DNA from: CALMEH01 sp964548225
GTDB lineage: Bacteria; Acidobacteriota; Blastocatellia; Pyrinomonadales; Pyrinomonadaceae
Direction of reading: 5' to 3'
Assembly: GCA_964548225.1 (NCBI GenBank)
Contig: CAZJQP010000069.1
Location: 1 to 27,848, forward strand
Length of the DNA stretch: 27,848 nt
The notes beneath the pieces are model-generated. The model was not told the DNA's origin and ran no database searches. It saw only the letters and a list, made by a program, of their open reading frames with translations. This document shows positions 22,519 to 27,848 of this stretch, in pieces (the stretch's first letter is position 1; each line of letters starts with the position of its first letter). The translations under genes and the position numbers were made by a program.

Positions 22519-22620
22519 TGAAGCGGATTATTTGCATCAAATCCGCTTCATCCGGCAGACAGACACGGCTAACGAGACCAGCCAAGAACACGGGATGGTC
22601 AAAAGTTTTCCGTCTGCGAG
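22519..22620 (+). ncRNA. Possible structured RNA upstream of the HExxH gene
   Basis: A perfect 11-bp hairpin without a T-run, TGAAGCGGATT (22519-22529) with AATCCGCTTCA (22540-22550), is followed by nested pairings: GCAGAC (starting about 22555) with GTCTGC (ending about 22618), and inside it GGCT with AGCC. This GC-richer block stands out from its surroundings and lies 85 bases before the next ATG. It matches no riboswitch class that I recognise. It may be only a repeat relic. Confidence 0.3.
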
Positions 22621-22704
22621 AAATGTTCGGCAAAAATTACCAAAAATTTAGTTCTTAGAAGTTGTGAACACGCGAAAGCGTAAATTTATTCGGAGAACAA
22701 AAAA

Positions 22705-23337
22705 ATGAAAAGATTCTTTATTATTACAGCATTTATACTTTTAGTTTCATTGAGCAATATTTTCGCCCAGACAGCCGGAGATGCAAAAGGTCAAAATAAT
22801 ACTACCCGGACAAAAAATCTGAATTTTGAAGGTTTCATCATCGAACCGAACGGACAATATATCAATGAAACTCTGTTCGTTAATAAAATTCAAAGTGCGA
22901 TTCTTTTATTGAAAGAAAAATCTCCCGATGAATATGCAATTATGCAGAAATATATCGGCAAAATCCGTGCAACACGCGCCAGCGGAGCAAATTATAACGA
23001 AGATATTATGACCATCGAAATTGCCAAACGCACATTCGATGCGTCGCTCGAATGGTTGGCAAGCGTTTTGATTCACGAAACGCACCACATCAGAAAATAC
23101 AAAGACACGGGCAAAAAATACGGCGACGCTTATTTAATGAAAGACCGCAAAGCCGCATTTAAAGTAATGGTTGATGAAGAAATGGAATGCAACAAAATTC
23201 AACTCGTCGCGCTGATTAATATCGGCGGCGCACAATACGAAATTGACCATTTAAAAGCCCAAAAAGGCGACCATTTCGACATTGACAAAGACGGCGATTA
23301 CGACTCGGACGATTACGGCTTACGCGATTGGGATTGA
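22705..23337 (+). CDS. Secreted HExxH metallopeptidase-like protein with a C-terminal calcium-loop motif
   Basis: This 210-residue protein has a signal peptide (hydrophobic residues about 5-20, cleavage near NIFAQ). It has a zincin motif LIHETHHIRKY (His124, Glu125, His128) and, about 40 residues later, VDEEMECNKIQLVAL, which could give the third ligand. The end is DIDKDGDYDSDDYG (192-205), an Asp-rich loop like EF-hand or dockerin calcium sites. The likely role is a small secreted zinc peptidase or peptidase-like protein. The protein is short for a full peptidase, so activity is not certain. GGAGAAC precedes the ATG. A terminator follows at 23361-23390. Confidence 0.75.
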   Translation: MKRFFIITAFILLVSLSNIFAQTAGDAKGQNNTTRTKNLNFEGFIIEPNGQYINETLFVNKIQSAILLLKEKSPDEYAIMQKYIGKIRATRASGANYNEDIMTIEIAKRTFDASLEWLASVLIHETHHIRKYKDTGKKYGDAYLMKDRKAAFKVMVDEEMECNKIQLVALINIGGAQYEIDHLKAQKGDHFDIDKDGDYDSDDYGLRDWD

Positions 23338-23360
23338 TTTATTTTCTAAATCTGCATAAT

Positions 23361-23390
23361 AAGGTTCGCTTATTCGACGAGCCTTTTTTT
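23361..23390 (+). terminator. Terminator of the HExxH gene
   Basis: AAGGTTCG (23361-23368) pairs with CGAGCCTT (23378-23385) with one G-U pair, followed by T's. It lies 24 bases after the stop codon and 10 bases from the tRNA end on the other strand. Confidence 0.8.
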
Positions 23391-23399
23391 ATAAGAATC

Positions 23400-23475
23400 T
23401 GGAGCATCGTAGCGGATTTGCACCGCTGTCTTCGACATGGCAAGCCGAAATCTTAAACCGCTGGACTAACGATGC
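23400..23475 (-). tRNA. tRNA-Gly (anticodon GCC) with an atypical T loop
   Basis: Read on the - strand, the 76-base sequence folds as a complete cloverleaf with encoded CCA. The acceptor stem is GCATCGT with ACGATGC, discriminator T73. The D arm is GTCC/AGAT with the GG pair in the loop. The anticodon stem TCGGC/GTCGA holds loop TTGCCAT (anticodon GCC). The variable loop is AGAC and the T stem AGCGG/CCGCT. Glycine identity bases (G1-C72, C2-G71, C35, C36, U73) are all present. Two oddities exist: the T loop is TGCAAAT instead of TTCRANT (G at position 55), and pair 13-22 in the D stem is C-A. It starts 17 bases after the stop codon of the nuclease-like gene on the same strand. Confidence 0.78.
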
Positions 23476-23492
23476 TTATATTTTGAGATGTG

Positions 23493-24422
23493 CTATCGGG
23501 ATTCACTTTTACATTTTGGACATAAAGCCTCTGTGTTTCCTTCGCTTATATAAATAAACTGGCAATGAGAATTGGAGCAAGCAAGTAATAAAACAGGTAT
23601 TTGTCTTGGGACTGGAAATTGATTCATTATCTTTATCAGATTTTTCTCAATGATATTTCTTATTTTAATTGCTTCTTCAATTAAAGGATTTTCTGAAACA
23701 TCGTTAATCCATTTCCAAGTTGTTGTTCCTCTAAAATCTTCTAAGCCGCCCAAAACTGCGCCAACTGATGTTAGTAAAGTTCCAAAACCATCGGCTGAAC
23801 TTACTTTAATTTTTTTTTCTAATTCATCTAAAGCTGTATGTGATCTTTTTCCTGCTTCAGTCCAAGGATGAATGATTTTTGATTCTATTGGTTCGGTTGT
23901 AATAATTCGTAGTAGTGCGACTTTATTAAATCCTAACTCACAAAGTTGTTTAGCTTGAAGTCGTTGTCCATGTTGTCCTCCAATTCCGGTAGCCTTCAAA
24001 GTTTCATCTGAACTAAAATACGAAGCCTTACATTCTATTGCTACAATATGATCAAATGAAGGTGTCCATTTAGTTTTACCTTCCCATAGGATTTTTTCTG
24101 CGGCAAATTTATAAGCCCAACTTGGATGAGCTTTATCATTCTTGTAGTTTTCAACATATTCTAAAAATTGTTCTTCGGAGTTTGCCTGCAAATTACCTCC
24201 TAAAATATCAATATCGCCTAAAAATTGTTTTTCTTTAAGTTCAAGACCTTCAAGCAAAGCGCGTTGAGGAATTCTCAAACCAAGCCAGCACCAAGGTAAA
24301 GATAAACCTAATTGTTCTTGCAAAGGAGTTGAGAGAGAACTACTTCTATCAGCAATTAATCTGTTAATTGCAGTTCTCTCTCTTTTATTTCCTTGAGCAA
24401 AAATATAATCATCTGTTTTCAT
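23493..24422 (-). CDS. Predicted PD-(D/E)XK nuclease-like protein with C-terminal zinc ribbon
   Basis: The product is 309 residues from the ATG at 24422, chosen because AAAGGG lies 8 bases upstream; the frame's earlier TTG overlaps rtcB. I do not recognise a named family. What is visible is FLGDIDILGG (Asp70, Asp72), then HIVAIECKASYF (Glu130, Lys132), then GGQHGQRLQAKQL. This is the D...E-x-K order of restriction-endonuclease-like folds. At the end ACSNSHC (Cys282, Cys287) and CPKC (Cys301, Cys304) form a probable zinc ribbon, which often binds nucleic acid. Only 5 bases separate it from rtcB, so they are almost certainly co-transcribed, and tRNA-Gly follows. The gene looks more AT-rich than rtcB, which may mean separate acquisition. 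Confidence 0.75.
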   Translation of the reverse strand: MKTDDYIFAQGNKRERTAINRLIADRSSSLSTPLQEQLGLSLPWCWLGLRIPQRALLEGLELKEKQFLGDIDILGGNLQANSEEQFLEYVENYKNDKAHPSWAYKFAAEKILWEGKTKWTPSFDHIVAIECKASYFSSDETLKATGIGGQHGQRLQAKQLCELGFNKVALLRIITTEPIESKIIHPWTEAGKRSHTALDELEKKIKVSSADGFGTLLTSVGAVLGGLEDFRGTTTWKWINDVSENPLIEEAIKIRNIIEKNLIKIMNQFPVPRQIPVLLLACSNSHCQFIYISEGNTEALCPKCKSESR

Positions 24423-24427
24423 ATTTT

Positions 24428-25606
24428 TTACCCTTTCACACAAACGACTTGTTTCAATTCCGCGACGATTTCGACCAGATCGGATTGGTTACGCATAACT
24501 TGGTCAATATCTTTGTATGCGCCGGGAATTTCGTCAATCACGCCTGAGTCTTTGCGGCATTCAACGCCGCGAGTCATTCTTTCCAAATCCTCGCGGGTGA
24601 AGCGTTTTTTTGCCGCTGTGCGCGACATTTTGCGACCTGCGCCGTGTGAACAAGAGTTATACGATTGCGGATTTCCAAGCCCTTTGATGATGAACGATTT
24701 CGCGCCCATCGAGCCGGGAATAATTCCGTAGCGTTCGGCTTCGGCGTTGATTGCGCCTTTGCGCGTGATGAAGACTTTTTCGCCGAAATGTTCTTCCAAC
24801 GCCACATAGTTGTGATGGCAGTTGACTTCGATTTCGGGACGAAAATCTTTTTGCTTGTTGAACATTCGGTTGAATGATTTCAGCAAGCGTTTCATCATCA
24901 CTTGACGATTCATCATCGCGTAAGATTGCGCCCATTCCAAATCCTTCCAATAATCTTGAAACTCTTTCGTTCCTTGAATAAAGTAAGCAAGATTCGGGTC
25001 AGGCAGTTCATTCAAACGATGCAAAGTCTTCGCCGTTGCAATGTGGCGTTCTGCCAATTCCTTTCCGATATTGCGCGAACCGGAATGAAGCATCAGCCAA
25101 ACATTGTCTTCAGTATCAAGGCAAACTTCAATAAAATGATTTCCTCCGCCGAGCGAACCCAACTGCAACATCGCTTTTTTCTTACGGTCTTGAACTTTTT
25201 CGTGCAAATCTTCAAAAGTTTCCCAACCTTTCCAGCGCGAAGCGTTCCAATCGGATTCTTTATGAGCATTAAATCCGACCGGAATAGCGCGTTCGATTTC
25301 GTGTCGCAAATCTTTCAACTTGCCGTCAAGAATACCGCTTTTAAATGGCGTTTTTACCGCCATCATTCCACAACCGATGTCAACTCCGACAGTCGCCGGA
25401 ATAACAGATTCTTTAGTTGCAATAACCGAACCGACCATCGAGCCGATTCCTAAATGTGCGTCCGGCATTAGTGCGACGTGCTTGAAAAGACACGGCAGAC
25501 GCGACACATTTCGCAACATATTTTGTTCATCGAGCGACAAATCGTGATGCACCCACGCGAGAACGTCTGATTTTGCGCCCGAAATGTTTAATTTGTTATA
25601 TGGCAT
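24428..25606 (-). CDS. rtcB: RNA-splicing / repair ligase RtcB
   Basis: RtcB joins RNA 2',3'-cyclic phosphate or 3'-phosphate ends to 5'-OH ends using GTP and Mn2+. In bacteria it acts in repair of cut tRNAs or rRNA. The 392-residue protein has all the main sites: MPDAHLG (His51), GVDIGCGMMA (Asp76, Cys79 as Mn ligands), GGGNHFIE (Asn156, His157), LHSGSRNIG (His174), NCHHNYV (His264/265), GSMGAKSFI, and SCSHGAGRKMSR with His321 as the residue that takes GMP. A strong CAGGAGG lies before the ATG. No archease or RtcA is nearby. The partner gene 5 bases downstream encodes a nuclease-like protein. Confidence 0.97.
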   Translation of the reverse strand: MPYNKLNISGAKSDVLAWVHHDLSLDEQNMLRNVSRLPCLFKHVALMPDAHLGIGSMVGSVIATKESVIPATVGVDIGCGMMAVKTPFKSGILDGKLKDLRHEIERAIPVGFNAHKESDWNASRWKGWETFEDLHEKVQDRKKKAMLQLGSLGGGNHFIEVCLDTEDNVWLMLHSGSRNIGKELAERHIATAKTLHRLNELPDPNLAYFIQGTKEFQDYWKDLEWAQSYAMMNRQVMMKRLLKSFNRMFNKQKDFRPEIEVNCHHNYVALEEHFGEKVFITRKGAINAEAERYGIIPGSMGAKSFIIKGLGNPQSYNSCSHGAGRKMSRTAAKKRFTREDLERMTRGVECRKDSGVIDEIPGAYKDIDQVMRNQSDLVEIVAELKQVVCVKG

Positions 25607-25624
25607 ATTTTTTTAACCTCCTGA

Positions 25625-25810
25625 AAAATAGTTTCGGGGTTTTGGGTTGTAGTTTAAAGTTTGAATAAAAAGGAACGACTAAAACAGAAACCCCCAACCA
25701 CAAAAAATGTNNNNNNNNNNTATTTTTTTTAAACCCTCATAAAAATTTTTTTGGGTTTTTGTTTTACTATTTTAATTTAAAAATAACCTTAAACCTTAAC
25801 CCGAAAACCC
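25625..25810. repeat. Low-complexity inverted repeat with an assembly gap, upstream of rtcB
   Basis: GTTTCGGGGTTTTGGG near 25630 faces CCCGAAAACCCGAAACC at about 25800. Between them are AAACCC, GGGTTT and AACCTTAAACC-like units. Ten N's at 25711-25720 interrupt it, so the true length is unknown. It probably includes the rtcB promoter, which cannot be defined. Confidence 0.6.
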
Positions 25811-25844
25811 GAAACCGAAAAAAAATGAATTGTATTTTATAAAA

Positions 25845-26327
25845 CTAACTGTTTCCGTAGTTCATCGGCGGACCTTGGGCGTGAATTTGTTGAAAAATCG
25901 TTTGCATATCGGGCGGCACGACAGGATTTGTCGGTAAAGTTTTATAAACCGCCGTATCTCGTTTTCGCAGATGATTATTTATCATCCGAATGACATATTT
26001 CGTGTGCGAAATCGAAGATTCCCAATTTGACGGATTATTTTCGTTGCCGGCTTTGTCAACAATGCCGTCAATCATCACGCCTTTTGAAAGTTGTTGCGTT
26101 TTTATAATCCAAGCCCGCGTAATCGGTCCGACTTTGCCGTCAACCGTCATTTCGCCCCAAGGTTTATGCTGTTTCATATCCTCAAGCGAATAAAGCCGCT
26201 TCAGAAAAAACTGCACGACCTTTACATCTTCCACTAAGTTCTTGCCGCCGTAACCGACTGCCGCGTTCACGTTATAAAACGACGCATTTCCAACCGGATC
26301 GTCGCTGTCTAAATCAATAAATGCCAT
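25845..26327 (-). CDS. Small protein with a peptidoglycan-binding-like domain
   Basis: The 160-residue protein has no signal peptide. It shows the pattern of the PG_binding_1 three-helix domain: VEDVKVVQFFLKRLY (about 32-46) and MTVDGKVGPITRAWIIKTQQ (about 60-79), then VMIDGIVDKAG. The C-terminus is Pro- and Gln-rich. Domains of this kind bind peptidoglycan in hydrolases, but without export signal the protein may be delivered by another system, or may use the fold for something else. TGGAG precedes the ATG with a spacing of about 8 bases. The Fn3 gene lies upstream on the same strand across the large palindrome. Confidence 0.72.
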   Translation of the reverse strand: MAFIDLDSDDPVGNASFYNVNAAVGYGGKNLVEDVKVVQFFLKRLYSLEDMKQHKPWGEMTVDGKVGPITRAWIIKTQQLSKGVMIDGIVDKAGNENNPSNWESSISHTKYVIRMINNHLRKRDTAVYKTLPTNPVVPPDMQTIFQQIHAQGPPMNYGNS

Positions 26328-26352
26328 ATATTCTGCTCCAAATAATAAAATT

Positions 26353-26372
26353 TTGTGAATTTCGATTCACAA
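26353..26372. promoter_or_regulatory. Perfect palindrome with TTCG loop upstream of the PG-binding-like gene
   Basis: TTGTGAAT and ATTCACAA flank TTCG. It lies 26 bases upstream of the start codon at 26327. It could be an operator or a stable RNA hairpin in the leader. Confidence 0.4.
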
Positions 26373-26544
26373 GCAGAATGATACAGGCAAAATTTCACCG
26401 ATACGCCACCCGCACGGGCGGAGAATTTCGATGATTTTGAGCAAATTATAGTGATTTTGACAAAAAACTACCCAAGCGGATGGGATTTATTACTGAAATG
26501 CGTTTTGCAGAAAAATTATGATGCAAATCAAGGAAAGTTTTTTG
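26373..26544. other. Non-coding stretch between the leader palindrome and the large cruciform
   Basis: I see no gene or RNA here. A short GC-rich spot (CCCGCACGGG within 26405-26420) can form a small hairpin. The rest is AT-rich. It presumably includes the promoter of the PG-binding-like gene. Confidence 0.3.
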
Positions 26545-26741
26545 GTCGCGTCAGCGACAATTTGAGTTTAGCCGTGTAATTTATTGCACGGTTAAGATAA
26601 TTGAAAATTCGTGTCGCGTCAGCGACAACTGAACATTTTACCAACATTTATCAGTTGTCGCTGACGCGACACGAATAATTTGCACCAATTTCCCGTGCAA
26701 TAAATTACACGGCTAAATTCATTTTATCGCTACGCGATATT
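26545..26741. repeat. Giant nested palindrome (cruciform-type element)
   Basis: Outer stem: 26567-26591 with 26693-26717, 25 bp and perfect. Inner stem: 26607-26632 with 26651-26676, 26 bp and perfect, with an 18-base loop. The two are separated by 15-16 unpaired bases per side. The 16-mer GTCGCGTCAGCGACAA, itself a small hairpin, occurs at 26545 and 26613 and inverted at 26655-26670. On the right, TATCGC-TAC-GCGATA (about 26725-26741) forms another hairpin. It lies downstream of the Fn3 gene on the - strand. No gene lies inside. Confidence 0.92.
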
Positions 26742-26811
26742 TCACAAAAATTCACAAATAAAATTCATAAATTTGTGATATTTTCTGATTAAAAATTTCT
26801 AAAATCCAAAA

Positions 26812-27408
26812 TTACGCATAAACAACCGCCGTATTTGAGCGCGGACTTTGTTCGTCGTCGGTGTGTGCATAGACGCGATAGTAAATTTTTACACCGGGCG
26901 TTTGATTTTTGTGAATGAAGGTAGTTTTCCGCGTTGTTCCGGCAATTAACCACGCGCCGTCTTCGCCGATTCGATATTCGACCGTAAAATTTCGATGCGG
27001 CGGATTGCCGTTTCGATCCCATTTCATTTCATTATTACCGCTCGAAAAACCTTCTGCACTTAAATTCAAAGGTTGTGCAACAATACTTGAACCGCTCGAT
27101 GCAGGTTTTATTAATTTCATCTGCGTTTTGAGTGATGCCGAAACATTCGGGTTTGAAGCGAAGAATTTCTTGCGCGAATTTTGAAATTCAGTCGCTTCTT
27201 TGCGACGATTGTCAAAAGTTGTTTCAGCCGCATCCGCGGTTGCTCGTGTTGACTGTTTATCGTTCAATTCGTTTGACAAAAACGCTTTTAAAGCCGTTCC
27301 TAGTGCTTGGTCTTCGGGCGAAAAATTCAATTCATCTTTATTCGCTAAAGCCGTGTCCACAAAATCCTCAAATTCCATTACAAATTGTTCATCGCTAATT
27401 TTTGCCAT
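26812..27408 (-). CDS. Small protein with N-terminal helical region and C-terminal fibronectin type III domain
   Basis: The 198-residue protein has a helical, Glu/Asp/Lys-rich N-terminal part (1-105) and an Fn3-like beta sandwich (about 110-198), with PLNLSAEG, NFTVEYRIGEDGAWLIAG and VKIYYRVYAHTDDEQSPRSN, the last being the usual Y-x-Y-R-V-x-A strand. There is no signal peptide. GGAGGAAATTTT precedes the ATG. Fn3 modules mediate binding, and the partner is unknown. The PG-binding-like gene downstream is also a small protein without export signal, so they may act together, but the large palindrome stands between them. Confidence 0.78.
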   Translation of the reverse strand: MAKISDEQFVMEFEDFVDTALANKDELNFSPEDQALGTALKAFLSNELNDKQSTRATADAAETTFDNRRKEATEFQNSRKKFFASNPNVSASLKTQMKLIKPASSGSSIVAQPLNLSAEGFSSGNNEMKWDRNGNPPHRNFTVEYRIGEDGAWLIAGTTRKTTFIHKNQTPGVKIYYRVYAHTDDEQSPRSNTAVVYA

Positions 27409-27489
27409 AAAATTTCCTCCAAAATATGTTGATTTTTCGCCTAAAAATATACAATAAAAAAGAAAATTTTACAATCGCAACAAAAAACT

Positions 27490-27616
27490 CGACAAAAAAA
27501 CGGAATTTCTCGACAAAAAAAATTTATTTTCGACAAAAAAAATAGATTTCTCGACAAAATTTTGAAATCTTCGACAGAAAAAACAAAATTCTCGACAAAA
27601 AAATGTAAATCCGAAC
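27490..27616. repeat. Second array with a period of about 20.5 bp and phased A-tracts
   Basis: CGACA followed by an A-run recurs at 27490, 27511, 27531, 27552, 27572 and 27593, then CGAAC at 27612. Spacings are 21, 20, 21, 20, 21 and 19. The alternation breaks codon phase, so it is not coding. It lies upstream of the Fn3 gene start (27408) on the - strand. Confidence 0.88.
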
Positions 27617-27673
27617 ATTTTCAAAAAAAAATTGGCGACAAAATTGCCGAGAATTCCGCCCCGCAAATTTTTA

Positions 27674-27698
27674 TGGAGCGGGAAAGAGTCGAACTTTC
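27674..27698 (-). other. tRNA 3'-end-like fragment
   Basis: On the - strand GAAAGTTCGACTCTTTC followed by CCGCTCCA has the form of a T arm (stem GAAAG/CTTTC, canonical loop TTCGACT) plus acceptor 3' strand. No matching 5' half (GGAGCGG) or anticodon arm is present. CATTGGTATA, which looks like a D-loop piece, directly precedes it. Confidence 0.4.
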
Positions 27699-27736
27699 TA
27701 TACCAATGTATTCCCGACGGCATTCGCCAAAATTTT

Positions 27737-27790
27737 GACTGGAGCGCAAGCGTCTCGCTTGCAATGAGCGCGAAAGCGCGAAAAAGCGTT
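27737..27790. repeat. Third copy of the dispersed GACTGGAGCGCAAGCG element
   Basis: It starts GACTGGAGCGCAAGCG and ends CGCTTGCAA, then continues TGAGCGCGAAAGCGCG and AAAAAGCG, as in the inverted copy ending at 14318. GCGC-GAAA-GCGC inside forms a tetraloop hairpin. The last 58 bases of the window show nothing I can assign. Confidence 0.85.
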
Positions 27791-27848
27791 TGAGAAGAAA
27801 TCAAATTGAATGTTTGCAAAGGCTTTTGCGCCGCTTAAAAACAGCGAC

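Noticed and set aside
26545..26741. Insertion sequence
   Set aside because: The palindrome contains no open frame, and no transposase lies near it. No flanking target duplication could be identified.
27469..27819. Open frame of 116 codons on the - strand
   Set aside because: It crosses the dispersed element, the tRNA-like piece and the phased array. The Phe-rich peptide is an artefact of A-runs.
27810..27848. Start of a + strand gene (ATG at 27810, then FAKAFAPLKNSD)
   Set aside because: Only 13 codons before the window ends, with no ribosome site and no recognisable similarity.

Overview
The window reads as a chromosomal segment of an Acidobacteriota-like bacterium, probably a relative of the Blastocatellia / Pyrinomonadaceae. 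This is inferred from protein style and repeats, not from a marker gene. The clues are a secreted protein ending in an FG-GAP/VCBS-type repeat, an ECF sigma factor next to a PknB-type kinase with a TolB/PD40 propeller, a four-helix-bundle S23 gene, many TPR proteins, a moderately AT-rich composition, and spacers packed with short inverted repeats. No plasmid, phage or transposase gene is visible. A 10-base N run lies at 25711-25720.

Layout. 1-14082 is all on the + strand: the tail of an FG-GAP repeat protein, a secreted TPR protein, MurB, a Tat-exported vanadium haloperoxidase-like protein, CarB, a GlcD-type FAD oxidoreductase, a HAD phosphatase, an S23 four-helix-bundle protein inside a purine/pyrimidine inverted repeat, and a cytoplasmic helical-repeat protein. 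14417-17958 is on the - strand: an ECF sigma factor followed by a membrane Ser/Thr kinase. 18120-18650 (+) is a papain-like cysteine peptidase. 18806-21347 is on the - strand: HNH endonuclease, SAM methyltransferase, small P-loop kinase, and an uncharacterised HxxH...YHET protein. 21621-23337 (+) holds two secreted proteins, one DUF11/CARDB-like and one HExxH metallopeptidase-like. 23400-27408 is on the - strand: an Fn3 protein, a peptidoglycan-binding-like protein, the RNA ligase RtcB, a PD-(D/E)XK nuclease-like protein with a zinc ribbon, and a tRNA-Gly(GCC).

The most interesting functional unit is rtcB, then the nuclease-like gene, then tRNA-Gly. The two genes are 5 bases apart and the tRNA begins 17 bases after the second gene, all on one strand. 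The tRNA has all the expected glycine identity bases but a non-canonical T loop (TGCAAAT). An RNA ligase, a predicted nuclease and an odd tRNA in one unit suggest RNA damage/repair or defence, which is a hypothesis.

The intergenic DNA is the second theme. There are two arrays with a period of about 21 bp (10831-11110 and 27490-27616) whose A-tracts recur about every two helical turns. There is a nested perfect palindrome of 151 bp at 26567-26717 built with a 16-mer present three times. There are dispersed GC-rich elements (14180, 14290, 27737), ACGCAAAG-unit inverted repeats (10643, 17296, with a related one at 19870), and a heptanucleotide repeat inside the FAD oxidoreductase reading frame. 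Most of these occupy gene spacers, and one fills the whole gap between the sigma factor and the kinase.
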